Source of the DNA: CAYILR01 sp964364175
GTDB lineage: Bacteria > Bdellovibrionota > UBA1018
Length of the DNA: 64,000 bases
Direction of reading: 5' to 3'
NCBI GenBank assembly: GCA_964364175.1
Contig: CAYILR010000010.1
Coordinates: forward strand, 37,831 to 101,830
Under the pieces are notes generated by a model that made no database searches, was not told where the DNA came from, and saw only the letters and a list, made by a program, of their open reading frames with translations. Shown one piece after another: positions 32,385-41,439 of the stretch. Position numbers and translations under genes: made by a program. Position 1 is the stretch's first letter; every line of letters begins with the position of its first letter.

Positions 32385-32837
32385 TCCGTTTTTTTGTGAG
32401 ACCAGTTCGCGGATTGCAAAGTCCTCTCCGGTAATCACTCCATGAGGATTGGAAGCGGTCAACCGGCTTTCGATCATCCAAAAACCGCGCTCATGATGAG
32501 TGGGGTAGGATTCCACTACAGTGCGGTTTCGATAACCATCGACAAAACGCTTGTCTAATTCCAAATAAAACCCACCTAGTCTGCAATCAAAAGTCAGAGT
32601 GGCAGTGACATCGGGTGTTTTGTCCACGAGAGGTTGACCTCGGGTAATTTTCAGGGAGGTTTTTCCTCGAACATCCGATATCACGATCTCCTGAGAGTTG
32701 ACTTTGAGCAGGTAGGGTTTGGCATAAGAGCTGCCTGTGCGTAGGTCAGCCTCGATGAATTGGCCGTCCAATGTGGGGCAGGTGGTGTCTGCGAAAACAG
32801 TTCCAGAAAAAATAAAAGCTAAAATTGAAATGATCAT
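32247..32837 (-). CDS. Secreted protein of unknown function, convergent overlap with barrel gene
   Basis: A 196-residue protein with a convincing signal peptide (MIISILAFIFSGTVFA, then DTTC) and a globular part with three or so Cys ('TLTFDCRLGGFYLELDKRF'). The last 45 residues lie antisense to the barrel gene and are Pro/Leu/His-rich, which may be a frame-extension artefact with weak selection. The signal peptide and normal codon pattern in the first 140 codons support a real gene. No family is recognised. Confidence 0.62.
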   Translation of the reverse strand: MIISILAFIFSGTVFADTTCPTLDGQFIEADLRTGSSYAKPYLLKVNSQEIVISDVRGKTSLKITRGQPLVDKTPDVTATLTFDCRLGGFYLELDKRFVDGYRNRTVVESYPTHHERGFWMIESRLTASNPHGVITGEDFAIRELVSQKNGSIPLKNQQTTDEPRLSHPMNSLVHPILPLSGQVQSYLHPFLKMVE

Positions 32838-32875
32838 GTCTTATTCCCTATCACGAAAAATAAAAAACACAGTCA

Positions 32876-33604
32876 CTAACTTTTCAAGTAGTCACTCATC
32901 GAAAAATATCCAGCAAGATTCTGCTGGTTAGTTCGCTTCGTCGCCAGCCAAAGGCCAGCCAATAAGGCTCCTCGCGCGAAAATCGAGCGATCCAGTGCAC
33001 GGTGACCGAGAATCAGATTCTCTCCCGCACCTTCGAATTCAATTTCGTGGAAACCAACAACACTTCCCTCACGGATGCTTTTGATTTTTGTTTTGATCGC
33101 GGGGAATGATTTTTTGAGTTCTTTTTCGAGATACAGTGCTGTTCCGCTAGGGGCATCTTTTTTTTGTGTGTGATGAGTCTCGGTCAGTTTCATGGATCGG
33201 TAGCCCAGCTTTTCCAAAAGAGGGGAGGCTGAGTGGAGAAACTGAATGAGGGCTTGGACTCCAATTGAAAAATTGGGTGAGCACAAAACCGCCGTTTTTT
33301 TGGAGAGTTTTTGAACGAGTTTGTTTTGAGAGTCGTTGAGTCCAGTGGTTCCAATCACAAATACAGGCAGTGACTCGGATGACTTGATGGCCGATTGCAG
33401 TAAAGAAGAGAGCGAATCGGGAGATGAAAAATCGATTACGAGGTGGGTTCTCAAAAGTGGAGTCAGCGAATCACCGCGACTGACTAAAACGGGTTTGCCC
33501 TGAAAGTATCGGCCGAATTCTTTTTTTGCGAGGGACTGTAGCTCTTTTCCCATCCTGCCCTCTGCGCCCAGGATTCCGAGTTGAAAGGGTTTTATTTTTC
33601 CCAC
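32876..33604 (-). CDS. dapB: 4-hydroxy-tetrahydrodipicolinate reductase
   Basis: DapB reduces the DapA product with NAD(P)H in lysine/diaminopimelate synthesis. Motifs: nucleotide site 'LGILGAEGRMGKEL', 'VIDFSSPDSL', 'FVIGTTGLND', 'SPNFSIGV', the catalytic 'ETHHTQKKDAPSGTAL' with the His and Lys, and 'GENLILGHRALDRSIFARGAL'. GTG 33604 (242 residues) has GGAG seven bases before it; the frame also reaches GTG 33634. It overlaps the end of dapA. Confidence 0.95.
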   Translation of the reverse strand: MGKIKPFQLGILGAEGRMGKELQSLAKKEFGRYFQGKPVLVSRGDSLTPLLRTHLVIDFSSPDSLSSLLQSAIKSSESLPVFVIGTTGLNDSQNKLVQKLSKKTAVLCSPNFSIGVQALIQFLHSASPLLEKLGYRSMKLTETHHTQKKDAPSGTALYLEKELKKSFPAIKTKIKSIREGSVVGFHEIEFEGAGENLILGHRALDRSIFARGALLAGLWLATKRTNQQNLAGYFSMSDYLKS

Positions 33605-34518
33605 GCGGTCACTCCACTCGCAGTTAAACCGCACTGATCCATGGATTGAAAAAGGATTTTTCGATTGGATTCACTGAGGGTCACCAGGGGAAGACGCATG
33701 TCTTCGCGACAAATTCCCAAGCGCGCGAGAGCAGCTTTGACAGGACCTGGATTGCTCTCGATGAAGAGATCCTTAAAAAGTGGAAGATACTTCTCGTGAA
33801 TCTCTACTGCACCCTGAAGGTCGTTTTGTTTGAATTTTGTGTAGAGATCTACCATGGCTCGTGGAAACAAATTGCTCGCTACCGAAACAATTCCACAAGC
33901 TCCGAGAGGAAGTGAGGGAAGGAAGTTGACGTCGTCTCCTGAGAAAATATCTAACGCAGGAGTTTTTTGCTTTTTGATTTCGTCTTGGATCTCCGTGATC
34001 ATCGGAACTCGACCAGAGGCTTCTTTGATCGCGCGAATTCGAGGATGAGAGCTGAGTTTTGCAACAGTCTCGGATGTGAAACTAACCCCAGTGCGTCCTG
34101 GAACATTGTAGAGCATGATGGGTGTTTGCTTCAAAGCGTTTGCCACTGCTACATAATGAGCGAGCAATCCAGCTTGAGTGGGTTTGTTGTAATAGGGAGT
34201 GACAATCAACAATCCGTCCACGCCTGCGGACTCAGCCCATTGCGAAGCTTGGATGGTTTTTGTGGTGCTATTGCTTCCGGTTCCTGCGAGGACTAATAGC
34301 CCGCTTCCTTTGAGGTGTTTGATTGCGGTTGTGATGAGATCTTGCTTCTCTTTTTCTTCGAGAGTGGGAGTTTCTCCAGTGGTTCCGCAAACAACCACAC
34401 CAGTGACGTGAGCGTTGGCTTGATCATCTAATATTTTTTTAAAGGCAGTCAGATCCAGGCGACCTAACGAATCAAAGGGTGTAACCAGCGCAGTAAAAAC
34501 TCCGTGAAAATTCATCAT
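33592..34518 (-). CDS. dapA: 4-hydroxy-tetrahydrodipicolinate synthase
   Basis: DapA condenses pyruvate with aspartate semialdehyde. It is a TIM-barrel lyase of 308 residues. The Schiff-base Lys165 ('IKEASG'), Tyr137 and Arg142 ('YNVPGRTG') and the 'CGTTGETPTL' loop at residues 44-53 are all present, along with 'VTPYYNKPTQAGLLAHY'. It is coupled to lysA by a 4-nt overlap and to dapB by an overlap. Together these three genes serve diaminopimelate and lysine supply for peptidoglycan. Confidence 0.97.
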   Translation of the reverse strand: MMNFHGVFTALVTPFDSLGRLDLTAFKKILDDQANAHVTGVVVCGTTGETPTLEEKEKQDLITTAIKHLKGSGLLVLAGTGSNSTTKTIQASQWAESAGVDGLLIVTPYYNKPTQAGLLAHYVAVANALKQTPIMLYNVPGRTGVSFTSETVAKLSSHPRIRAIKEASGRVPMITEIQDEIKKQKTPALDIFSGDDVNFLPSLPLGACGIVSVASNLFPRAMVDLYTKFKQNDLQGAVEIHEKYLPLFKDLFIESNPGPVKAALARLGICREDMRLPLVTLSESNRKILFQSMDQCGLTASGVTAWEK

Positions 34519-35798
34519 GTTTCTCCCTGAATCAAATCTTCCAAAGTTTCTCGTCGGCGAATCACGCGACTTTGTTTGTCCGAGATCAGAACCTCAGCAG
34601 GACGAGGTCTGGAATTGTATTGGCTGGCCATCGAAAATCCATAGGCGCCAGACCCGAGCAAAGCCAGGCAGTCTCCCGCTTGGATTTTTTTCGGAAACAC
34701 CTTGTTCTGAAAAAAAGAATCCGAACTCTCACAGACCGGGCCCACGAGATCGGTTTTTGCTTGAGCGCCAGAAAGTTTGCTTTTGTCGAGAGGAACTACT
34801 GGGTGAGTGGCACCATAAAGCGCAGGACGAATCAGGTCATTCATCCCAGCATCCACAACGACGAACTCTTTGCGGCCGCGGGATTTTCGATAAAGCACTT
34901 CCGTAAGGAGTGCTCCAGACTCTGCAACCAGTGAGCGACCTGGCTCCAGGACGATTTGAGCGGGCCCAGATTTTTTTCCGAGAAAATGTTTTTTGATCAG
35001 AGCGCAATATTGATCTACAGAAACTCTTTTTTCACCCAAATAAGAAACGCCTAAGCCCCCACCCAAATCCAAGCGAGAGAAGCCCTCTCCGATTTCCCGA
35101 GATAGCTCAGAAAAAAATCGAGCAGCTTCGCCAAAAGCATGATCGATGGGTCGTGCTGACAAAATCTGGCTGCCGATATGAATGCTCAGCCCTTCGATTC
35201 GAACCCCCGAATACAGGCGGCGGTTTTTTACAATTCGCTCGATTTCCTTTCGCGTGAGCCCAAATTTATTCTCTTTCAATCCTGTTGAGATATAAGGGTG
35301 GGTTTTGGCATCAATATCGGGATTAAATCGAAGTTTGACTCCAGCAACGGATAGGGACTTCCGAGCAATCTCGTTGATCAAATCGAGTTCAGCTTCGGAT
35401 TCTACATTGAATGAGAGAATTCCAGCTGTGAGGGCAGCAGAAATTTCTGTACGAGTTTTGCCCACACCAGAAAACACAGTCTTCTGAGGCGAAACTCCTG
35501 CAGTCAAAGCGCGATGAAGTTCTCCCTCGCTCACGATATCCATGCCTGCTCCTGCGTCGACCAAGAGCTTGAGCACAGAAATATTGGAACAAGCCTTGAC
35601 CGCAAAACAAATCAGCACAGGGAGAGGTTTAAGTCCTTCTTGCAGGGAGCGAAATTGATCTAAAATGTGATTAGCGGAGTAAACATAAAGAGGTGTTCCA
35701 TGTTTTTGTGCAAGTTCACCTAAATCTACGCCTTCACAGAAAAGCCGCCCCTTTTGGTAAGAATACGGAGAATACTTAGGCAGAAAATGCAGGCTCAC
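34515..35798 (-). CDS. lysA: Diaminopimelate decarboxylase
   Basis: LysA makes L-lysine from meso-diaminopimelate using PLP. The Schiff-base Lys68 is in 'FAVKACSN', followed by 'GAGMDIVSEGEL', 'FNPDIDAKTHPYISTGLKENKFG', 'SIHIGSQI', 'LDLGGGLGVSY', 'EPGRSLVAESGALL' and the substrate Cys region 'GPVCESSDSF'. The length of 427 residues is typical. The start overlaps the small lipoprotein gene upstream by 4 nt and the stop overlaps dapA by 4 nt. Confidence 0.97.
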   Translation of the reverse strand: MSLHFLPKYSPYSYQKGRLFCEGVDLGELAQKHGTPLYVYSANHILDQFRSLQEGLKPLPVLICFAVKACSNISVLKLLVDAGAGMDIVSEGELHRALTAGVSPQKTVFSGVGKTRTEISAALTAGILSFNVESEAELDLINEIARKSLSVAGVKLRFNPDIDAKTHPYISTGLKENKFGLTRKEIERIVKNRRLYSGVRIEGLSIHIGSQILSARPIDHAFGEAARFFSELSREIGEGFSRLDLGGGLGVSYLGEKRVSVDQYCALIKKHFLGKKSGPAQIVLEPGRSLVAESGALLTEVLYRKSRGRKEFVVVDAGMNDLIRPALYGATHPVVPLDKSKLSGAQAKTDLVGPVCESSDSFFQNKVFPKKIQAGDCLALLGSGAYGFSMASQYNSRPRPAEVLISDKQSRVIRRRETLEDLIQGET

Positions 35799-35998
35799 TT
35801 TTTCTTTCTCTTCAATGTTTTAGAGGGAACGGGTGAAGGTTTAGGAGATATTGATTCAGAGGGACCTGGGCTCGGGTTTGCTGAAACATCGCCCTGATCC
35901 GGTTGTGTAGCAATCAGAGGCAAGGGTGGTCCCTTGAATCCGCAGGAAGCTAGGTAACCAAATGCCATAAACACGAGTGCTAGGACAAAACTGCGCAT
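35795..35998 (-). CDS. lptM: LptM/YifL-type small lipoprotein
   Basis: A 67-residue lipoprotein: signal peptide with lipobox 'LASC' and the hallmark 'CGFKGPPLPL' right after the acylated Cys, equivalent to the CGxKGPLYLP motif of E. coli LptM (YifL), which assists assembly of the LptD/E translocon. The rest is a Pro/Ser-rich tail ending in KRKKK. As in E. coli and many bacteria it lies beside diaminopimelate/lysine genes. Four-nt overlap with lysA. The tail is longer and more basic than usual. Confidence 0.85.
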   Translation of the reverse strand: MRSFVLALVFMAFGYLASCGFKGPPLPLIATQPDQGDVSANPSPGPSESISPKPSPVPSKTLKRKKK

Positions 35999-36060
35999 GC
36001 TCTCAGCAATAACTCAAAATTGCTGGCAGGACGAGTGTTTATCAACTACAAGCTACCACC

Positions 36061-38058
36061 ATGAGTCGGTTGTCTTTTCAGCTCGAGGCGATGGCCCCTG
36101 GGTCGTCCGCACGGGCGGGTCGGTTCCGTACCCTCCATAGCGAGGTTTTGACCCCGCTTTTTATGCCGGTGGGCACCCGCGCGACAGTTCGAAACCAGCG
36201 ATTTCAAGATCTTCGTGAATCGGGATCCCAAATTCTTTTGGCCAACACTTACCATCTGCTTCTGAAGCCCGGGCCCGAGCTTTTTCAAAGGATGGGCGGT
36301 ATTCATAAGCTGATGAATTGGGAACAGTCGGTTCTGACGGATTCCGGCGGGTTCCAGATTTTTTCTTTAGAGAATGACCGAAAAATTACTGAGGAAGGTG
36401 CGGAGTTCACGAGCTTTGTGGATTCCAAACGCATTCTTTTGACTCCCGAAATCAGCATTGGCATGCAAAAGGCGATCGGCAGCGACATCATGATGGTTCT
36501 CGATCAATGCGTTCCGTCGACTTCGGCGCGACCCATTGCAGAGGCGGCAATGCATTTGACTCATCGATGGGCCCAACGGAGTTTAGACGCGAGAGGTGAG
36601 TCGCCTCAGTCGCTTTTTGGAATAGTTCAGGGTGCTTGTTTTGAGGATTTGCGAAAACAAAGTGCGGATACCTTGACCCAAATGCCGTTTGACGGGTTTG
36701 CCATTGGAGGTTTGGCCGTCGGAGAAACCAAGAACGAGCGCGAAGACTTCACCGAGATGACTGCGAAACTCCTGCCGCAGAATTTACCGCGGTACTTAAT
36801 GGGAGTGGGCAAACCGATTGATCTTCTCGAGGCAGTGCATCGAGGGGTGGATATGTTTGATTGCATTTTGCCGGTTTCGCTTGCGCAACAGGGAGTGAGC
36901 TATACCTCAGTCGGACGGATCGATCTTAAACGGGGAATTTACACCTATTCGGAAGATCGGCTGGACCCCAATTGTTCCTGTCATACTTGTCAGACGTATT
37001 CTCGTGCATATCTGAGGCATCTGATCAAATGGAACGAGCTTTTGGGATGGCAGCTCGTGGCAACTCATAATCTCTATTTTTATCATTCTCTGATGAAGGA
37101 GATGCGCGAGAATATTTTGCGTGGGACTTTTTTGGAATACTATCAAGAAAAGCGAAAAAACCTCGATCAAAAGGACGAGGAAAATCCGGTTGTCAATCTT
37201 CGAAGAAAAGCGAAAAAGCCTGCAGCAACTTCCCTAGGTGCATTTGAGAAAGTCGTTTCGCACGAGGGCTTTGCCAGCATCAAGCATGTGCAATCCGGTG
37301 AGATCATGCATGCATCGATTTCCCCGAATGAGGAAGCTCGGCGGGTTTATGCCGAGCAATCGCGTTTGGCACAAAGAGTCTTGCAACAGGATGATTCGCC
37401 AGAAGTCGTGCTCTGGGATGTGGGGTTAGGCGCAGGTTTTAATTTAATCGCTGCGGTTCAATGCGTGGAGTCCACTGCGGAGCTTTTTCCGGGCTCCACG
37501 ATCAAACCGCTGCATATTTACACTTTTGAAAAAGATATGGATGCCATTCAACTGGCGCTTTTGGATGGGGAGGCTTTTCCACATCTCGGGCACAGTGCGC
37601 CTCGCACTTTATTGAAGCGTGGGGAATGGCAATCCAAGAATCAGTTGGTGAAAATTTCGCTGATTCAGGGCGATTTTTTGGAGCTTTTTCCGAGGGCAGC
37701 TGCACCGGATTTAATTTTCTATGACCCATTTTCGTATCGAACGGATCACGAAATGTGGTCGCTGCCGACGTTTCAAAAAATTCATGCATTTCTTAAGGAG
37801 AAAAAGGAAGCAGAACTTTTTACTTATTCAGCTTCGACTGAGATGCGTGTGCGCCTACTCGAGGCGGGTTTTCACGTTGCTCACGGAATAGCCACGGGAC
37901 CCAAAGCGGAAACAACGATTGCTATGACCTCAGGACGGACTCGATTTTGGTCTCGAGAAAAATTCTTGGGTGATCAGTGGCTGAAACGTTGGGAAAAAAG
38001 TCCGTTTCATAACTCCGGATGGAATGTTCGCCAACACAGTCAGTTTGTCGGTAGTTAG
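36061..38058 (+). CDS. tgt: Queuine tRNA-ribosyltransferase fused to an MnmC-type methyltransferase domain
   Basis: Residues 1-375 are Tgt, which swaps G34 for preQ1 in tRNA: 'DSGGFQIFSL', 'GIVQG', 'GGLAVGE', 'MGVG', catalytic Asp in 'MFDCILP' and the zinc site 'CSCHTCQTYSRAYLRHL...H'. The usual 'PTRNARNG' after the catalytic Asp reads 'PVSLAQQG', an odd change. Residues 395-665 match the Methyltransf_30/MnmC(m) domain: SAM motif 'DVGLGAGFN', 'LIFYDPFSYRTDHEMW', 'LFTYSASTEMRVRLLEAGF'. That domain would finish mnm5U34. So two wobble-base modifiers are on one chain. No frameshift is seen at the join. Confidence 0.9.
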   Translation: MSRLSFQLEAMAPGSSARAGRFRTLHSEVLTPLFMPVGTRATVRNQRFQDLRESGSQILLANTYHLLLKPGPELFQRMGGIHKLMNWEQSVLTDSGGFQIFSLENDRKITEEGAEFTSFVDSKRILLTPEISIGMQKAIGSDIMMVLDQCVPSTSARPIAEAAMHLTHRWAQRSLDARGESPQSLFGIVQGACFEDLRKQSADTLTQMPFDGFAIGGLAVGETKNEREDFTEMTAKLLPQNLPRYLMGVGKPIDLLEAVHRGVDMFDCILPVSLAQQGVSYTSVGRIDLKRGIYTYSEDRLDPNCSCHTCQTYSRAYLRHLIKWNELLGWQLVATHNLYFYHSLMKEMRENILRGTFLEYYQEKRKNLDQKDEENPVVNLRRKAKKPAATSLGAFEKVVSHEGFASIKHVQSGEIMHASISPNEEARRVYAEQSRLAQRVLQQDDSPEVVLWDVGLGAGFNLIAAVQCVESTAELFPGSTIKPLHIYTFEKDMDAIQLALLDGEAFPHLGHSAPRTLLKRGEWQSKNQLVKISLIQGDFLELFPRAAAPDLIFYDPFSYRTDHEMWSLPTFQKIHAFLKEKKEAELFTYSASTEMRVRLLEAGFHVAHGIATGPKAETTIAMTSGRTRFWSREKFLGDQWLKRWEKSPFHNSGWNVRQHSQFVGS

Positions 38059-39239
38059 AATCGAACGGTCAGTCCTGCGACTGCCATATCAAAACCTGCA
38101 TCAATCCTGACATCCCAATTGGAGACGATTCCAATGAGAATGCCGCCTCCCAAGGCTGGACGGTACTGGGACAAAAGGCTAAGGGCGTCAGGTTTGTTGT
38201 TGGCAGAGTCGACCACGAAATTTTTCTTGGTGCCGCCATAGAGGAAAAACAGCAAATTATGCCCTAGGGCGAGATTGTATCGGGCAGTGAAAACAGTGGG
38301 CATTACGGTATATACGTCTGAAGGATCCGCATATTGAAAAATTTTGTAAAGAAAGGCTCCGGCCTCAATTGCAAAAGAATCTTGGACGAGCGGTTTACTG
38401 ATAAAAACCATTCTAGCAAACGTGAACCCATAGCGCAGTCCGCCCGCCATGGGGGGATCAAATCCTGCTTCAGGGTCATATCTGGGATCAAAGATGGCTC
38501 CCCCTTGAACCGTGAACCAATGGCGGTGAATTTCAATCGGCTCTACTTCCTCGACGACCAATGCACTTTCTTCTTGCTGAGGTTTTTCATCGTCCGGAGC
38601 TGTCTCATCTGCGGGTTTGGGCGAGGTGCCTGAATCGAGCTCTGGATCAAACTCATCAGCCTGTGGGGAACCTGCATCAGAATCTGCTGCTGGTTCAGCA
38701 TCCTTGTCCTGCTTTTTTTTCTTTTTCGCAGATTTTGGTTCTAGTTCTTCTAAATCTGCTTTGTCTTCTTTGCTCAGTGGAAGGTTGGCTGTTTTATCAA
38801 TGGTTTCTGGCAAGATATCAGCGACTTTTTCGATAATCACAAACGCCCCGCCCACAGGAAGGTCGTCATGATTTTCGTAGGATCGCAATTTTTTCACCGC
38901 AATTTGTTTTCGATCAGAATAAGTGCGCAATACGCGAGCGGCAATAAAGGGTTCTGCTTCACGCTTAAAAAGCAGGATTTTACCCACTTTGGTTTTGGAG
39001 TTATTGATATCTTCGATCAGATAGATTTTATTGGATTTACTTTTTTTGAGGATTTTAACAGGCCATGTTTTGGCTTCAATCTCGGGTAAATTGTCTAATT
39101 TATCAGGGTTAAGGAGAGTCGTGCCCAATTCGTTGGTCGGGATATTACCTGTAGGTGTGTTGGGATCGGGAGGAGCAGTTGAATCCTGAGCAATTGCGCG
39201 GGTGATCAGAGCGGTAAGGGTCAACACTATACCTAGCAT
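38055..39239 (-). CDS. Exported protein with acidic linker and C-terminal beta-barrel
   Basis: The long frame begins at 39386, but a signal peptide (MLGIVLTLTALITRAIAQ) starts at ATG 39239 (394 residues); GTG 39245, with AGG eight bases before, is a close alternative. Residues about 20-150 contain an SH3-like strand pattern ('KILLFKREAEPFIAARVLRTYSDRKQIAVKKL'). An acidic, Lys-rich low-complexity linker follows (about 150-235), then a barrel-like domain ('HWFTVQGGAIFDPRYDP', 'YGFTFARMVFIS', 'FAIEAGAFLYKIF', 'LLFFLYGGTKKNF') ending in 'MAVAGLTVRF', a terminal Phe as in many outer-membrane proteins. Four-nt overlap with tgt. Confidence 0.8.
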   Translation of the reverse strand: MLGIVLTLTALITRAIAQDSTAPPDPNTPTGNIPTNELGTTLLNPDKLDNLPEIEAKTWPVKILKKSKSNKIYLIEDINNSKTKVGKILLFKREAEPFIAARVLRTYSDRKQIAVKKLRSYENHDDLPVGGAFVIIEKVADILPETIDKTANLPLSKEDKADLEELEPKSAKKKKKQDKDAEPAADSDAGSPQADEFDPELDSGTSPKPADETAPDDEKPQQEESALVVEEVEPIEIHRHWFTVQGGAIFDPRYDPEAGFDPPMAGGLRYGFTFARMVFISKPLVQDSFAIEAGAFLYKIFQYADPSDVYTVMPTVFTARYNLALGHNLLFFLYGGTKKNFVVDSANNKPDALSLLSQYRPALGGGILIGIVSNWDVRIDAGFDMAVAGLTVRF

Positions 39240-39282
39240 ACAGTTCACATCTTCAGCCTGACCTGCTAAGGTGTCTATTAAA

Positions 39283-40299
39283 ATGAACAGTCTTCTGCTT
39301 TTTTGGATTTTTATTGGGACTTTAGTTGGCAACGTGTCTGCAGAAATTCCTCTGGACCCTGTGCCTGCCCCGATTCCGGAGATCAATCAGATTCAGCCAT
39401 TGATGGATAAAAAGAAGTGGCCCGAAGCCATCGAAAGGCTCAAAGCTTGGCAGTTGACGGCTTCGGATCCATTTGAGCCGGGGATGCTCCTGGCGAAAGC
39501 CTGGCTGTTGTCGGGTGAGAGGCAGAAGTCACTCGAGCAGCTTCATAAATTATTAGCGCTGGTTCCAAACAAGAAAAAAACACTGGTCGAAGAGCAGATT
39601 AAAATTACATCTCGAATGTTTATGACCAATAAAGCCTATCAGACTTACCGAGATGGGGTGGATCTTTTGATTTCGGGAAGAAGCAGGCTTGCACAGGATC
39701 GATTTCGTTCGGCGTTGGATCAGGAAAAAGAAAATGAGCTAGTTTTGTTTCGATTGGGTCAGTCCTTGATTTTGGAGGGGGACTACGATCAGGGAAGAAA
39801 ATTTTTGGAAGAGGCCCGGCGACTGAATCCTTTGGATTATTCCGTTAAGGCCTGGATGGGGCGAGCAGCTTTTTTGAGTGGCCGACTGGTTCAAGCACAG
39901 CAGGAACTTGAGGAGGGTTTGAAACAAGCGCCCGCTCTTGAAGAGTTGGTTTGTTGGTCGGCAGAAACCTGGTCAGTTTTGGGCAAAAAGGCCAAGGCAG
40001 TTGAGTTTTTAAGAGCCCATACGGATAGGCATCCGCTGGATTTAATGGCTCTTGCTACCTTGGTTAGGCTTGAATTTGCTGAAGTCCCAGAAAAAACCTC
40101 GGTTCAGCGCTGGATGGAGATCCGCAAACTGGTGCAGCTGACTATGAGTCGAATGGATTCCACTGAACAGGTCGAAACCAATCGCTATCTGGGAGAAGAA
40201 GGCATAGGATTTAAAAAAGCAGATGAATTAAAAAAAGAACTGGTTACACTACTGGAAAGAATTGACGGCAAAGTAGAAGAGAGCAAAACTCAGAATTAG
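39283..40299 (+). CDS. Secreted TPR-repeat protein
   Basis: ATG 39283 (338 residues; AAGGTG nine bases upstream) gives a signal peptide (NSLLLFWIFIGTLVGNVSA). The mature part is built of tetratricopeptide-like repeats: 'MLLAKAWLLSGERQKSLEQLHKLLALVPN', 'GRSRLAQDRFRSALDQEKENELVLFRLGQSLILEGDYDQGRKFLEEARRLNPLDYSVKAWMGRAAFLSGRLVQAQQELEEGLKQAP'. It is probably a periplasmic scaffold. It lies 15 nt before gltA. The promoter must overlap that of the divergent barrel gene, since only about 40 bp separate them. Confidence 0.85.
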   Translation: MNSLLLFWIFIGTLVGNVSAEIPLDPVPAPIPEINQIQPLMDKKKWPEAIERLKAWQLTASDPFEPGMLLAKAWLLSGERQKSLEQLHKLLALVPNKKKTLVEEQIKITSRMFMTNKAYQTYRDGVDLLISGRSRLAQDRFRSALDQEKENELVLFRLGQSLILEGDYDQGRKFLEEARRLNPLDYSVKAWMGRAAFLSGRLVQAQQELEEGLKQAPALEELVCWSAETWSVLGKKAKAVEFLRAHTDRHPLDLMALATLVRLEFAEVPEKTSVQRWMEIRKLVQLTMSRMDSTEQVETNRYLGEEGIGFKKADELKKELVTLLERIDGKVEESKTQN

Positions 40300-40314
40300 A
40301 AAGGTCTCACATTT

Positions 40315-41439
40315 ATGGCAAATGAAATTTCAAAAGGGTTAGCTGGGGTTGTTGCAGATACCACGTCCATCAGTCAGGTTCAAGGAGAGGAAGGCCGTCT
40401 CATCTACCGCGGTGTGCCCATTGAAAAAATTGCTGAGAAGCTCAATTATGAGCAGGCAGCCTATTTTTTGCTTTTTGGAAAAATGCCGAGTTCTGCTGAG
40501 GCCGACAAAATTAAAAAAGATCTCGCTCAAGCCCGTCATTTGCCTGAGTCCGTAAAGAATATTATCAAGCTGGCGCCCCGCGATGCGCATCCCATGACCA
40601 TTTTGCAAACAGCCATGGCCGCCATGGCATGGACAGAGCCGAGCCCTGCTTTGGGCAATAAGGAACGCAATTTGGCCACATCGATTCATGCGATTGGAGC
40701 TGTTGGCACGATTGTAGCGTGGGTGTCTCGCCATCGCCGGGGTTTGTCGATGATTGAGCCGGATGATTCTTTGGGACAATCCGATGCGTTTTTGAAAATG
40801 CTCTTTGGTGAACTCCCTAACGCAGAAACTCGTCGAGCTTTTGAGGTGGCGTTGCTGCTCCATATGGATCACGATTTTAATGCCTCTACTTTTACTGTTC
40901 GTGTGGTTTCTTCTACCGAAACCCGGATCTTTTCAGCGATTTCAGCAGGCGTTGGATCTCTGGAAGGATTGATCCATGGGGGTGCTAACGAACAAGTGAT
41001 GAAAATGGTGGACGAGATCAAATCAACGGATCGTGTCGAGCCTTATGTGATGGATCTTCTCAAAAATAAGAAAAAAATCTATGGTTTCGGACATCGCGTT
41101 TATCGAACGACCGACCCACGCTCAGTAGTTCTGCATGAGATGTTTGAAAAATTGGCGAAGAATAGCAAAAACACCAAAGACTACGATATTCTTAGCAAGG
41201 TGCATGATTTTACGGTGGCTGAGCTAGGTAAAACTCAGAAGGATTACATCAAGCCCAATGTCGATTTCTGGTCGGGAGGATTGTACAAATTGATGGGCAT
41301 CGAAACCATTGATTATACTCCTGTCTTTGCAGTTGCACGGGTTACGGGCTGGTGCGCACACTTGTTAGAACAGTGGTCTGATAATAGAATTTACAGACCA
41401 GCAGCACAGTACGTTGGTCCTGCATCAGCAGAAATCTAG
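40315..41439 (+). CDS. gltA: Citrate synthase (or 2-methylcitrate synthase)
   Basis: A 374-residue short-type citrate synthase. Catalytic residues are visible: His in 'LIHGGANEQV', His in 'GFGHRVYRTTDPRS', Asp in 'NVDFWSG'. The N terminus 'KGLAGVVADTTSISQVQGEEGRLIYRGVPIEKIAEK' is typical of the Gram-positive-like/methylcitrate group, so a role with propionyl-CoA cannot be excluded from sequence alone. It follows a TPR gene by 15 nt, and the 185-bp inverted-repeat element begins at its stop codon. Confidence 0.95.
   Translation: MANEISKGLAGVVADTTSISQVQGEEGRLIYRGVPIEKIAEKLNYEQAAYFLLFGKMPSSAEADKIKKDLAQARHLPESVKNIIKLAPRDAHPMTILQTAMAAMAWTEPSPALGNKERNLATSIHAIGAVGTIVAWVSRHRRGLSMIEPDDSLGQSDAFLKMLFGELPNAETRRAFEVALLLHMDHDFNASTFTVRVVSSTETRIFSAISAGVGSLEGLIHGGANEQVMKMVDEIKSTDRVEPYVMDLLKNKKKIYGFGHRVYRTTDPRSVVLHEMFEKLAKNSKNTKDYDILSKVHDFTVAELGKTQKDYIKPNVDFWSGGLYKLMGIETIDYTPVFAVARVTGWCAHLLEQWSDNRIYRPAAQYVGPASAEI

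Noticed and set aside
35999..36060. Lysine riboswitch before lptM-lysA-dapA-dapB
   Set aside because: Only 62 bp lie between the divergent genes, far too short for a lysine riboswitch.
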